From contig NZ_CP189882.1 of the NCBI RefSeq assembly GCF_052050035.1, positions 5,208,001-5,272,000 on the forward strand: DNA of 64,000 nt, given 5' to 3'. This DNA comes from Symbiopectobacterium purcellii_A. GTDB lineage: Bacteria > Pseudomonadota > Gammaproteobacteria > Enterobacterales > Enterobacteriaceae. The notes under the pieces are model-generated. The model was not told where the DNA came from. It was given only the letters and a program-made list of their open reading frames with translations, and searched no databases. Below are positions 19,924-28,678 of this stretch, in pieces (position 1 is the first letter of the stretch; each line of letters starts with the position of its first letter). Position numbers and translations under genes: made by a program.

Positions 19924-22122
19924 CTACTTTATTCCAAGATTATGGCTAGAGGATTTATCAGACTTATACTCATAAGTATAATAGTGATAGTTCCCATATC
20001 CATAGTAACTAGCTGCACGTTTGACAATTGCGTTAAGTATTACGCCTTTAATTTCAGTACCATTCTGCTCGAAACAGCGAACGCTTACTTCAATTTCTTT
20101 TACCGTATTCATTTCAAAGCGTGCTACAAGTAGTGAAGTACCTACATGGCGGCTGATAATCGCCGCATCTGTTACCGCCAGAATAGGTGGTGTATCAAGC
20201 AGTACTAAGTCGTAATTCTCAGCAGTCCATTTGATAAAATCAGCAAAGCGATTGTGCATGAGCAATTCTGAAGGGTTCGGAGGTATTTGGCCACGCGGAA
20301 TAAAATCCATATTATTTACATGACTTTTGCGTACAGCATCTTTAATATTCAGCTGCCCAGATAAAATATCAGAGAGACCATTGCTACTCTGCGCCCCCAT
20401 CAGCTCATGGGCATAACCTTTACGCATATCACAGTCTACAATCAGCACGCGCTGTCCTGCTTGCGCGATCACAGCACCAAGATTAGCACTGACAAATGTT
20501 TTACCGATCGAAGGGGTAGCACCCGAAATCATCAGAACATTATTCTTCGCTTCCATCATCGCAAAATGTAAACTGGTGCGCAAACTTCGGATTGCTTCGA
20601 TAGCCAAATCAGCCGGATTCCCAATTGCAAGCAGCTCTGTAGCTCGCGTATTACTTTTTTTACCCTTAGCCAGCAATGCATTATCTTTTTTCTGCTGCCA
20701 TTCAGAAAGAGGCACACTGGCATAAACGTTAATCCCTATCTCCTCAAGTTGCTCAGGACTTTCAATACCTTTATGCAGTAATGTTTTTATGATCACAAAT
20801 GCTGTAGATACTATTCCACCTACAAGCATAGCTAACAAGACAATCAGTGGTTTATTCGGTTTAACTGGCTTAGGTTGGACAACAGCTTTATCAATAATAC
20901 GAACGTTACCTACAGTGCTTGCTTTGTTAATGCTCAGCTCTTGCTGTTTATTCAGCAGTTGCATATAGACTTCTTGCCCTGCTTGCACATCACGAGTCAA
21001 ACGCAGAATTTCTTGCTGAGTTTTGGGCATTGCCCCTACGCGTTTATTGAGTTTATCACGCTCTTGCTGCAAGGTTTTCCGCTTTTCGATCAATGCGCGG
21101 TAGGCTGGATGCTCACGCGTATAGAGTTTCGAAATCTCTGCTTCTTTAAACGTTAACTCATTAAGTTGAGATTCTACAGACACCATGGTATCCAAGACAG
21201 CCTTGGCTTCCAGAGAAAGATCTACAGAATCATTCTGCTGGCGGAAAGTATTTAATTTATTTTCAGCATCATTGAGTGCACCACGGACATTAGGTAGTTG
21301 CTCTTTAAGAAATTGCAAGCTTCTACCAGCTTCTTCCGATTTACGTTCCACGTTCTGTTGTAAGTAATTTTGAGTAATACTGTTTAAGATTTTTGATGTT
21401 AACGCTGGATCTGTCCCCTCAAGACTTAAACCTAAAACACCAGTATCTTTTCCCTTATCCCCAACGGAGAAGCCATCTAATAGATCTTTAATTGTCGTTA
21501 ACGAGTTAAGTTTTCTCAAAAGAAAAACAGTATCGTTTTGTGCTTGAATATCACTCACCAATAGTTCGATACCATTGTGGTTCTCAATCTGCCCAACTTT
21601 ACCTGAGAAAGATAAAATATCCGCCCCCGTTAATGTATAATTCTCTTTGTCGATGACTTTAAGAGTCAGCGGTTCATCCTGCCAACTGTCAGGCACATCA
21701 AGGCGAGAGACTGCTATTTTCCCTGGTTCAGCATTCATCAACCTCGCGATGCCCTTACCAAAAATAGGGAAATACTTCTGACGCACATCGATATTTAGCC
21801 CAAGATCATCGATAGTCTTCCCTATGACCATGCGAGATTTAATTAACTCAATTTCTGCAGCAGACTGCGGTTTGGCATCTGGCAACATACTGGAGAGATC
21901 TTTCAACAGCGATTCACCACCACTCTGTTCCACCTGAATCAGCGCATCCGCTTTATAAATCGGAGTGGTCAACATGGCATAGGCAATACCAACAATGTTA
22001 AACAATGCTGTTACACCAATAATCAACCAACGATTATCTAGCAGGGTCCCAAGCAATCGCCCCAAATCAATCTCATCTGAACGGTCAATTTCAGATGTTT
22101 TCACTGAATTTTTCTCTGCCAT
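19924..22122 (-). CDS. wzc: Polysaccharide co-polymerase / tyrosine autokinase
   Basis: This 732-residue inner-membrane protein controls chain length and, with Wza, forms the export channel. There is an N-terminal Wzz domain with a membrane segment around residues 33-52, a long periplasmic coiled-coil part (residues 270-400) and a second membrane segment near 425-447. The cytoplasmic BY-kinase domain has Walker A SGATPSIGKTF, Walker A' VLIVDCDMRKG and Walker B LVLLDTPP. The C-terminal tail is rich in tyrosine (YYGYGNYHYYTYEYK), the autophosphorylation cluster. It starts 15 bp after wzb. It appears intact and less AT-rich than the transferase genes. Confidence 0.96.
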   Translation of the reverse strand: MAEKNSVKTSEIDRSDEIDLGRLLGTLLDNRWLIIGVTALFNIVGIAYAMLTTPIYKADALIQVEQSGGESLLKDLSSMLPDAKPQSAAEIELIKSRMVIGKTIDDLGLNIDVRQKYFPIFGKGIARLMNAEPGKIAVSRLDVPDSWQDEPLTLKVIDKENYTLTGADILSFSGKVGQIENHNGIELLVSDIQAQNDTVFLLRKLNSLTTIKDLLDGFSVGDKGKDTGVLGLSLEGTDPALTSKILNSITQNYLQQNVERKSEEAGRSLQFLKEQLPNVRGALNDAENKLNTFRQQNDSVDLSLEAKAVLDTMVSVESQLNELTFKEAEISKLYTREHPAYRALIEKRKTLQQERDKLNKRVGAMPKTQQEILRLTRDVQAGQEVYMQLLNKQQELSINKASTVGNVRIIDKAVVQPKPVKPNKPLIVLLAMLVGGIVSTAFVIIKTLLHKGIESPEQLEEIGINVYASVPLSEWQQKKDNALLAKGKKSNTRATELLAIGNPADLAIEAIRSLRTSLHFAMMEAKNNVLMISGATPSIGKTFVSANLGAVIAQAGQRVLIVDCDMRKGYAHELMGAQSSNGLSDILSGQLNIKDAVRKSHVNNMDFIPRGQIPPNPSELLMHNRFADFIKWTAENYDLVLLDTPPILAVTDAAIISRHVGTSLLVARFEMNTVKEIEVSVRCFEQNGTEIKGVILNAIVKRAASYYGYGNYHYYTYEYKSDKSSSHNLGIK

Positions 22123-22137
22123 CGGTTTCTCTGAAAA

Positions 22138-22572
22138 TTATCGATTTAAAGCCTGCGCCCATTTTTGGGCCGACTGCTCAAGTTGCAGATAAACAAATTC
22201 AAAAGCCTCACGGCTTTTACGGTAAGGGTCAGCAATTTCTCGCTGGTTCAGCCAGTGGCCAAACAGCATAGTTTTGCCACGCACTTCCGGTGCCATGCGC
22301 CCAACGGCATCGATTTGGCCTTTTTCCATCACCAAAATAAGATCGTATTCACGGCATAAAGATTTGGTAAGTTGCTTGGCTGAGTGCCCTTCCAGAGACA
22401 GACCGTGCGCACTGGCCACATCACTGGCGGTGTCATCCGCAGCGTGCTCAACTAACGCGCCCAACCCTGCGGAGGCGATTCTTTTGTTGGGCAATAGATG
22501 TTTTAACAACCGCTCCCCGGTCGGGGAGCGGCAGATGTTGCCGACGCATACCACTAAGATGGAATCAAACAT
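22138..22572 (-). CDS. wzb: Low-molecular-weight protein tyrosine phosphatase
   Basis: Dephosphorylates the tyrosine tail of Wzc, which is needed for polymer export. The P-loop CVGNICRSP (Cys-x5-Arg) is at residues 9-17 counted from MFDSILVV, and the general-acid Asp is in IADPYRKSREAF near the C-terminus. I chose the ATG at 22572 because the E. coli protein starts MFNNILVV. An in-frame ATG at 22590 adds six residues. It lies 26 bp after wza and 15 bp before wzc. Confidence 0.95.
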   Translation of the reverse strand: MFDSILVVCVGNICRSPTGERLLKHLLPNKRIASAGLGALVEHAADDTASDVASAHGLSLEGHSAKQLTKSLCREYDLILVMEKGQIDAVGRMAPEVRGKTMLFGHWLNQREIADPYRKSREAFEFVYLQLEQSAQKWAQALNR

Positions 22573-22598
22573 GACGTTCTTCGCATGCAAAAGGATGG

Positions 22599-23735
22599 TT
22601 ACGGCCAGGTACGCACACGCAATGCGCCTTCGGTCAGGTCATTAAAGCTAGAGATGGTCGGCACCAGTTGTGAAACAACGCGGTTCCACCGCACAATCGG
22701 TGCAGTGGTTACGTACACCACATCATAAGGCTGTAACTGGAACTCAGTGCCCATCACCAAAGCAGTAGCATCTGCTGTATTGAGCTGATAAATATCGGCC
22801 AGTTTTGGGCCTTGCGTACCGCGCAGTGGGCGGATAACAAACACACCGGTGGCATCAGACATCGCCTGAACCATCCCTTCCGCGTTACCTAACGCTTCAG
22901 TGAGCGTCATGCCACTGCGGTCCATTTTCAGCGTGCTTTGCTTTATCACTTCCCCCATAACAAACACCTTCAGGCCATCGTTACGCGGCACATAAAGGAT
23001 ATCACCGGGGTAAAGAAGTTGGTTCTGAGACAGGTCGCCGTTTTGCATCAGTGCCTGGAGAGAAATCCGCTTTTCCTGCCCGTTATGTGTTAACACCACG
23101 TTGCGCCAGTCGGCGTTTTCCGTCAGTCCACCGGCTTTGTTAATCGCATCCAGAATGGTGAGTGGCACGTTAGTCACCGCCTGCTGCCCAGATGCCGCTA
23201 CTTCTCCAGAAACATACACTTTCTGTGAACGGAATGCGGCAATACTCACTTCCACCTGCGGCGACTCTATATATTGCGCCAAGCGGCCCATGATCTCATC
23301 GCGCACTTGAGTGACTGTTTTGCCTGCGACTTTCACTTTACCAATGTAGGGATAAAAGATGGTGCCGTCAGAATGAACCCAGTTACCCGTATCCGCAGCA
23401 GTGCGGTAGGTGCCCGCAGGGGTTGTTAGCTCAGGGTGATCCCACACGGTGATCATCAGAACGTCGCCGACGCCTATATGATATTCGTAGCTTTGCAGTT
23501 CACGATCCAACGCAGAGTTAGCCTGCGCTACCAGCGGTTTTGCCCGCATCTTCTCAATCAGATAGGGCGTCATCGGGTAAACGTTAACCAGTTTACTGAT
23601 ATTGAAATCTGCATCTTGCTGCTTTATCACTTCTTTACCACTGGTTGTCAAATGCGAACCAGGAATCATGGTACAACCGCTCAGCAACACGGCAGATACC
23701 ATCAACGGTACCACTTTTCTTTTGTAAGCTATCAT
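22599..23735 (-). CDS. wza: Outer-membrane polysaccharide export lipoprotein
   Basis: This 378-residue protein forms the octameric outer-membrane channel for capsule or exopolysaccharide. The signal peptide ends with a lipobox in VLLSGCTMIPGSH (Cys at about residue 21). The poly_export domain has YHIGVGDVLMITVWDHPEL, and SLBB domains follow (VYVSGEVAASGQQ, VFVMGEV). The C-terminus has the amphipathic RWNRVVSQLVPTISSF helix that makes the outer-membrane barrel. It is followed directly by wzb-wzc and preceded by the WecA-type gene. Confidence 0.96.
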   Translation of the reverse strand: MIAYKRKVVPLMVSAVLLSGCTMIPGSHLTTSGKEVIKQQDADFNISKLVNVYPMTPYLIEKMRAKPLVAQANSALDRELQSYEYHIGVGDVLMITVWDHPELTTPAGTYRTAADTGNWVHSDGTIFYPYIGKVKVAGKTVTQVRDEIMGRLAQYIESPQVEVSIAAFRSQKVYVSGEVAASGQQAVTNVPLTILDAINKAGGLTENADWRNVVLTHNGQEKRISLQALMQNGDLSQNQLLYPGDILYVPRNDGLKVFVMGEVIKQSTLKMDRSGMTLTEALGNAEGMVQAMSDATGVFVIRPLRGTQGPKLADIYQLNTADATALVMGTEFQLQPYDVVYVTTAPIVRWNRVVSQLVPTISSFNDLTEGALRVRTWP

Positions 23736-23849
23736 CCTGTTTATGCCATCACTTTTAATAAGTTATAAGTCGCCGCCGATCCTCTGCCTCTATAATAAAG
23801 AATTCGGGTGCTATTGATTCCATGAGTTACGGCTGTAAAAACGGGTAAT

Positions 23850-24938
23850 TTACTTGTTCAGTGGCGTTTGGCTCACGTTGCTGTGCAAATGCTCTGACTG
23901 ACCGCTACCGCTACGAGCCCACGTCAACAAACGCCATCCCCGGGTAATTGACCAGAAATAGCCGACGAATGCCAGTAAAAACAGGCTAAGCATAACAGAC
24001 TCTCGGATTCCTGCACGCTCGCCAATGATTCCTACCATCGCAAAGATAAACGCCACGCCAACAATGGCTAACAGGGTTTGTCTTGGACGCAGCCCTGCAC
24101 GCAGTAAAATATGATGAAGGTGCTCACGGTCAGGTTTGAAAGGGCTGTCACCACGGCGAATGCGGCGCGTCATGATAGTGACCATGTCCATCAACGGCAC
24201 GGCGATAAACCACAACGCGGTCACTGGGCGAATTACGGCGTCATGCCCCTGCGTAGCCACAATCAGCAACCAGATAACGGTAAAGCCAATCAAGGTGCTA
24301 CCAGCATCGCCCATAAAGACTTTAAATTTTTGTCCCCACGGAATGCCGAGATTAAGGAGGATATAAGGAATGGATGCGGCTAACAGGCATAAACTCCACT
24401 GCGCCAGTTCATGCTCACCGTCCAGATAAAACATCACGGCCAGCGCACCAAAAGTGACGCAAGAGAGTGCGCCCAGTAAGCCATCGATGCCATCGACCAT
24501 GTTGAAAGCATTGATAGCGCCCCAGACGGCGAGCAGCGTCACCGCATAGCCCGCCCACCCCAGCACCAATTCATAACCAAACAGAATGTTACCCAGGCTC
24601 GCGAGATGAAGCCCGGAATACATCATGATGCTGGCCACCAGTGCTTGCAGAAAGACACGAGGCATGACAGGGAGATCGAAGCGGTCATCCAGTACACCAA
24701 CGAAAAGTAACGCACTGGCGCAGACCATATAGAGGGAAAAATCAGGTAACCATTCAGAATGAAGGATGTAGAGGATCCATAGGGCGAGATATATAGAAAC
24801 GCCGCCCACCAGAGGAATATGCCCACGGTGTTTTTTGCGTGCGTTCGGTTTATCCACTAACCCTACTTTTATTGCCGCTTTTCTTGCCAGAAAAAGCGCA
24901 ATAAAAGCGCTTATAAAGATAACCGTAATTTCTTGCAT
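23850..24938 (-). CDS. WecA-family undecaprenyl-phosphate GlcNAc-1-phosphate transferase
   Basis: This is a polyprenyl-phosphate sugar-1-phosphate transferase, the likely initiating enzyme for the repeat unit. The protein is multi-spanning, with KVGLVDKPNARKKHRG and PLVGGVSIYLA. It has the Asp-rich LDDRFDLPV, NAFNMVDGIDGLLG, the FMGDAGSTLIG loop and the cytoplasmic PDREHLHHILLRAG. I chose the ATG at 24938 (MQEITVIFISAF) because it aligns with E. coli WecA. The longer GTG start at 24974 would run into the ops element. It is the first gene of the operon, so initiation seems to use a HexNAc-type WecA enzyme, not a WcaJ-type glucose transferase. It could be an extra copy beside the chromosomal wecA. 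Confidence 0.88.
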   Translation of the reverse strand: MQEITVIFISAFIALFLARKAAIKVGLVDKPNARKKHRGHIPLVGGVSIYLALWILYILHSEWLPDFSLYMVCASALLFVGVLDDRFDLPVMPRVFLQALVASIMMYSGLHLASLGNILFGYELVLGWAGYAVTLLAVWGAINAFNMVDGIDGLLGALSCVTFGALAVMFYLDGEHELAQWSLCLLAASIPYILLNLGIPWGQKFKVFMGDAGSTLIGFTVIWLLIVATQGHDAVIRPVTALWFIAVPLMDMVTIMTRRIRRGDSPFKPDREHLHHILLRAGLRPRQTLLAIVGVAFIFAMVGIIGERAGIRESVMLSLFLLAFVGYFWSITRGWRLLTWARSGSGQSEHLHSNVSQTPLNK

Positions 24939-24978
24939 TTTTGCACCATCATCAACCGTGAAGTTACTTCGCACCAGG

Positions 24979-25016
24979 CACGCTACCGCCCTTGGCTTAT
25001 AGCCGCCAACGTGCTG
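24979..25016 (-). promoter_or_regulatory. JUMPStart element with ops (RfaH recruitment site)
   Basis: On the minus strand the sequence reads CAGCACGTTGGCGGCTATAA followed by GCCAAGGGCGGTAGCGTG, a close match to the JUMPStart consensus of polysaccharide operons. It contains the exact ops core GGCGGTAGCGTG (24979-24990). It lies about 40 nt upstream of the WecA-type start in the leader. RfaH binding at ops in the paused elongation complex suppresses Rho-dependent termination across long polysaccharide operons, which fits the 20-kb unit here. A possible promoter further upstream (TTGACT at 25084-25089, 16-bp spacer, weak -10 at 25062-25067) is uncertain. Confidence 0.93.
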
Positions 25017-25123
25017 TTAAAATACGGACTACCATCCGTGGGTCACATTATGATTCTTGGGTACTTATTTATTGTTACGGACTAGTCAAGCAAAAAAAAC
25101 CGCGAAACTTTCAGAAAAGGACC

Positions 25124-25149
25124 CTATAGTGCCGCGCGCGCCACTATAG
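25124..25149. repeat. 26-bp GC-cored dyad upstream of the polysaccharide operon
   Basis: A near-perfect palindrome with arms CTATAGTGCCGCG and CGCGCCACTATAG (12 of 13 positions pair). It lies in the region between the divergent WecA-type gene and yegH. It could be an operator or, on the minus strand, the stem of a leader hairpin followed some 30 nt later by a run of T. No known binding-site consensus is recognised. The rest of 25150-25532 is AT-rich leader DNA for yegH with no further gene seen. Confidence 0.6.
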
Positions 25150-25532
25150 CATGGAGCACATTTCACTCTGTACAGGAATTTCGTGGATTTACAAAGATTT
25201 TCAGATTAGGCCTAGCCCGCACAACAAAACCGCAATAACCTTAAGAAATCACATGTCTTTTTATGTTTGAGTGTTTTTTAAACAAATCAGTTTTATTTAA
25301 TAATTACTTACAAATGCTAGCACTCTTGCGCGTGGCGAGATACCGTTTTTTGAAAGTTAGCGATTTTAAATCAGCAAGTTATAATACTAAATAGTTGTAA
25401 ATAAAGTAATTATATTTGCAACTATTTTATGAAAATGCTGCCAGACTGACAATATCCCCACTAATGCTGGTTCAATGCGGACTGCGCTGCTACCCTATAT
25501 CAGTTCTGGTTGATGAAGGTGATAAAATTTAT

Positions 25533-27119
25533 ATGGAGTGGATCGCTGATCCCACTATCTGGGCCGGTTTGGCAACGCTTGTGGTGTTGGAACTGGTATT
25601 AGGTATCGATAACCTTGTCTTTATTGCCATTCTGGCGGAAAAACTCCCCGAAAAATTCAGAGATCGTGCCCGCGTTGTGGGCTTGTCGCTCGCGTTATTG
25701 ATGCGTCTGGTGCTGCTTGCCTCTATGTCTTGGCTGGTTTCTCTCACCGCCCCGCTCTTCACCCTGTTTCAACAGCCATTTAGCGCACGCGATATCATCA
25801 TGGTGGTCGGTGGGCTGTTTCTGCTGTTCAAGGCCACGGTAGAACTCAATGAGCGGTTAGAAGGCAGAGATCAGGAGCAGCATGGCCAGCGCAAAAGAGC
25901 GCGGTTTTGGGCGGTTGTGACACAGATTGTTATTCTGGATGCCATCTTTTCGCTCGATTCGGTGATCACCGCTGTGGGCATGACCGATCATTTGCTGGTG
26001 ATGATGTCTGCCGTGACCATCGCCATTGGGCTAATGATGCTCGCCAGCAAGCCGTTAACCCGGTTTGTAAACGCTCACCCTACCATTGTCATCCTCTGCC
26101 TCAGCTTTTTGCTGATGATTGGCTTTAGTCTGGTCGCGGATGGTTTTGGCTACCATATTCCCAAAGGCTACCTCTATGCAGCGATTGGTTTCTCCGTATT
26201 GATTGAGGTGCTAAACCAGGTTGCCCAGTTTAACCGCCGCCGTTTCCTCACCTCTGATGTGCCACTGCGCCAGCGTACCGCCGATGTAATCCTGAAAATC
26301 CTGCGCGGTGAGCATGAAGATGCGGAATTGAATAACCAAACCTCGGACCTGATTGGTGATAACGCACAAAGCGGTAATGCGGTGTTCAGCCGTCAGGAAC
26401 GGCGCATGATTGAACGCGTGCTCGGCATGGGGCAGCGTAGCGTCAGCAGCATCATGACCTCTCGCCACGATATCATCGCCGTCGAGCTTCAGTCTCCCCA
26501 GGATGCGCTGGCAGCGCTGTTGGAGAAAAGCCCGCACACCCGGCTGGTGGTAATACATAGCCCTACCTCGGATGAACCAGTGGGTATCGTGCACGTGGCC
26601 TCCTTGTTGCAACAACAGTTGCGCCATGAACCGCTCGATCTGCATAAGCTGGTGCGCCAGCCGCTGGTGTTCCCTGAGCAGATATCTTTACTACAGACAC
26701 TAGAGCAGTTCAGAACGGCAAAAACCCACTTCGCTTTTGTGGTGGATGAATTTGGTTCGGTGGAAGGCATTGTTACGCTGAGCGATGTAATGGAAACCAT
26801 CGCCGGAAATCTGCCAGTTGAAGGAGAGGATGTCGATGCGCGTCATGACATCACGCAAAATGAAGATGGCAGTTGGATTGCCAATGGCTATACACCACTG
26901 GAAGATCTCGCCATGTACATCCCGCTTACGCTGGATGAAAAACGTGAATATTACACGCTGGCCGGGTTGATGATGGAGTACTCACAGCGCGTGCCCCAGG
27001 AAGGCGATGAGCTCACCATCGACGGCTATCGCTTCAAGATATTAAGCATGGAGAGCCACCGAATCGTCAAAGTGGCAATCACTCAGGAGCACACGCCTGA
27101 GCAGGATTATGAAGTATAG
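25533..27119 (+). CDS. yegH: TerC/CBS/CorC_HlyC inner-membrane protein
   Basis: This 528-residue protein has an N-terminal TerC-type membrane domain of about seven segments, including VLELVLGIDNLVFIAILAEKLP and LDAIFSLDSVITAVGM with their conserved acidic residues. A pair of CBS domains follows (near residues 300-430), then a C-terminal transporter-associated CorC_HlyC domain. The role is not firmly known, and metal-ion homeostasis is suspected for the family. The start at 25533 (MEWIADPTIWAG) matches E. coli YegH. The longer frame from 25416 adds 39 residues of unrelated character. In E. coli yegH also lies between wza and asmA. Confidence 0.92.
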   Translation: MEWIADPTIWAGLATLVVLELVLGIDNLVFIAILAEKLPEKFRDRARVVGLSLALLMRLVLLASMSWLVSLTAPLFTLFQQPFSARDIIMVVGGLFLLFKATVELNERLEGRDQEQHGQRKRARFWAVVTQIVILDAIFSLDSVITAVGMTDHLLVMMSAVTIAIGLMMLASKPLTRFVNAHPTIVILCLSFLLMIGFSLVADGFGYHIPKGYLYAAIGFSVLIEVLNQVAQFNRRRFLTSDVPLRQRTADVILKILRGEHEDAELNNQTSDLIGDNAQSGNAVFSRQERRMIERVLGMGQRSVSSIMTSRHDIIAVELQSPQDALAALLEKSPHTRLVVIHSPTSDEPVGIVHVASLLQQQLRHEPLDLHKLVRQPLVFPEQISLLQTLEQFRTAKTHFAFVVDEFGSVEGIVTLSDVMETIAGNLPVEGEDVDARHDITQNEDGSWIANGYTPLEDLAMYIPLTLDEKREYYTLAGLMMEYSQRVPQEGDELTIDGYRFKILSMESHRIVKVAITQEHTPEQDYEV

Positions 27120-27124
27120 ACGTG

Positions 27125-27166
27125 AAGCATCCCCCACCGATAAACAGTGAGGGATGCTTATTTTCC
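27125..27166. terminator. Bidirectional rho-independent terminator
   Basis: The arms AAGCATCCC and GGGATGCTT (extended by CAC/GTG) form a stem, followed by ATTTTCC on the plus strand. It sits 6 bp after the yegH stop and directly after the original stop of the convergent dcuC pseudogene, so it probably serves both. Confidence 0.75.
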
Positions 27167-28434
27167 TTACGCCGGAATCAAAATTTCCGTAGCAACTACC
27201 ACCACAATCAGCCCGACCAACACCGGCACAGATGTGCGTTTTACCACTTCAAACGGCTAGACCTTCGCCATCCCAGCCACCGCAACTACCTCGCCTGACA
27301 CCGGAGAAATGGTTCTGCCAAGGTTAGAGGCTTGCAGCATCGGGATCGCCAGGTAGGCTGGGTTGATGCCCATCTGTGAAGCCAGCTTGGGGATCAGTTC
27401 GACAAACGCATAGAACGGCGCGTTGCCCGACCCAGTGGTCATTGCCGCCAGCATGGTGATCACGACCAGCACCAGCATGATAAGCAGAGCGCCGCTGCCA
27501 AAGAATTGCACCAACCCAATCAACACGCTGATAAAGCCGATGGTGCTTAACCCCTGTGCAAATACACCTGCAGCAACCAGCAACACCACTACGCTGGAGA
27601 AAGCTTCAGCCATGCCCTTGTATGCGACATCCAGCCCGGCGTAAATGGTTTTGGCGTTCAAGAATCGCAGGAATTCACACACCGCTGCCAGCAGCATGCA
27701 GATCACCAGAATGGTGATAATGTGCAGTTCCGGTCCCCACTTTCCATCAAAAATCAGCACACCGATGATCGGCGTGAACGGCAAAATGGCGTACAGGCGC
27801 GGCGCATTGGTTTCAATGTCTTTCGCTTCGACCATTTCATGGCTGATGTTCTCTTTTCGGTCGATATAGCGCTGCCAGAAGAAGTGGGCAATCGCCATAG
27901 ACACAATGGCGGCGATAGAAATGGGTAGTGTCACCTTAAAGGCAAAATTCACCAGCTTCATTTGCGAAGCCTGTGCCGCCAGCACCACGTCGCCAGAAGT
28001 TGGCGACAGGATCAATGCCGCTGGCGAGGCGCAGATCGCCGCCGCCGCGCCGCGACTGATGCCGACATTCACCATGACCGGGAACAGCGTTGCCATCAGC
28101 AATACTCCCAATCCGGTGGCAGATGACACAGCCAATGGCATCAGGCAGGCAACGAAATAGGCGGCAATCATCAGCAAATAAGGGGAGTTGATCACTTTCA
28201 GCGGGCGTGAAACCAGTTTTACCACAACGTCATTGGCATCAATATGCGTCATGTAGGCAGCAAAACCGCACAGTACCATGATCATCATGCCGAGATCGCC
28301 GCCGCGACTCATCAGCAGAATTTTGACGTATTCAACAATATCCGTTAAGCCCCACCCCGTGGATTTCGCACTGGCGGGTTGTTGCTGCTGCCCATCAGCA
28401 CCGTCACAACCACACCTATAAGGAGTTCGATCAT
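27167..28434 (-). pseudogene. dcuC: Anaerobic C4-dicarboxylate transporter DcuC, broken
   Basis: DcuC is an inner-membrane succinate efflux carrier of anaerobic growth. Most of the protein is recognisable (ATDIVEYV-like TDIVEYVKILLMSRGGDLG, GISRGAAAAICASPAA, TTGSGNAPFYAFVELIPKL). There are two lesions. At the 5' end the start MIELLIGVVV (28434) is joined out of frame to the segment before TDIVEYV, with roughly 35 residues of the first membrane region missing. Near the 3' end a TAG at 27257-27259 stands where relatives have a serine codon (AKV-stop-PFEVVKRTS). The remaining frame runs on to its original TAA at 27167. The last membrane segment is therefore lost. Confidence 0.88.
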
Positions 28435-28678
28435 GATGTTTCTCTGTCAAAAGTGAACGTAAACAAATGCCTGACGGGCAGACATCAAATAGCGCTCTGG
28501 TATAAGAAAACGTGATAAAAGCAGGGAAGTTTACTGATTTGTAGAAAAACTACAAATGGCAAAGATCAAAGAAGTAAAGTTTATTTCCGCAAAGGAGATA
28601 AGGTTAATAAACTGACTATTGGTGTATTGAAAGAAAAAAAACAGGAACGCGCGTTGTTAACGTGGCAACCCCACAGGA

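Noticed and set aside
24111..24383. Open frames on the plus strand within the WecA-type gene
   Set aside because: Shadow frames of a well-supported membrane protein gene on the other strand.
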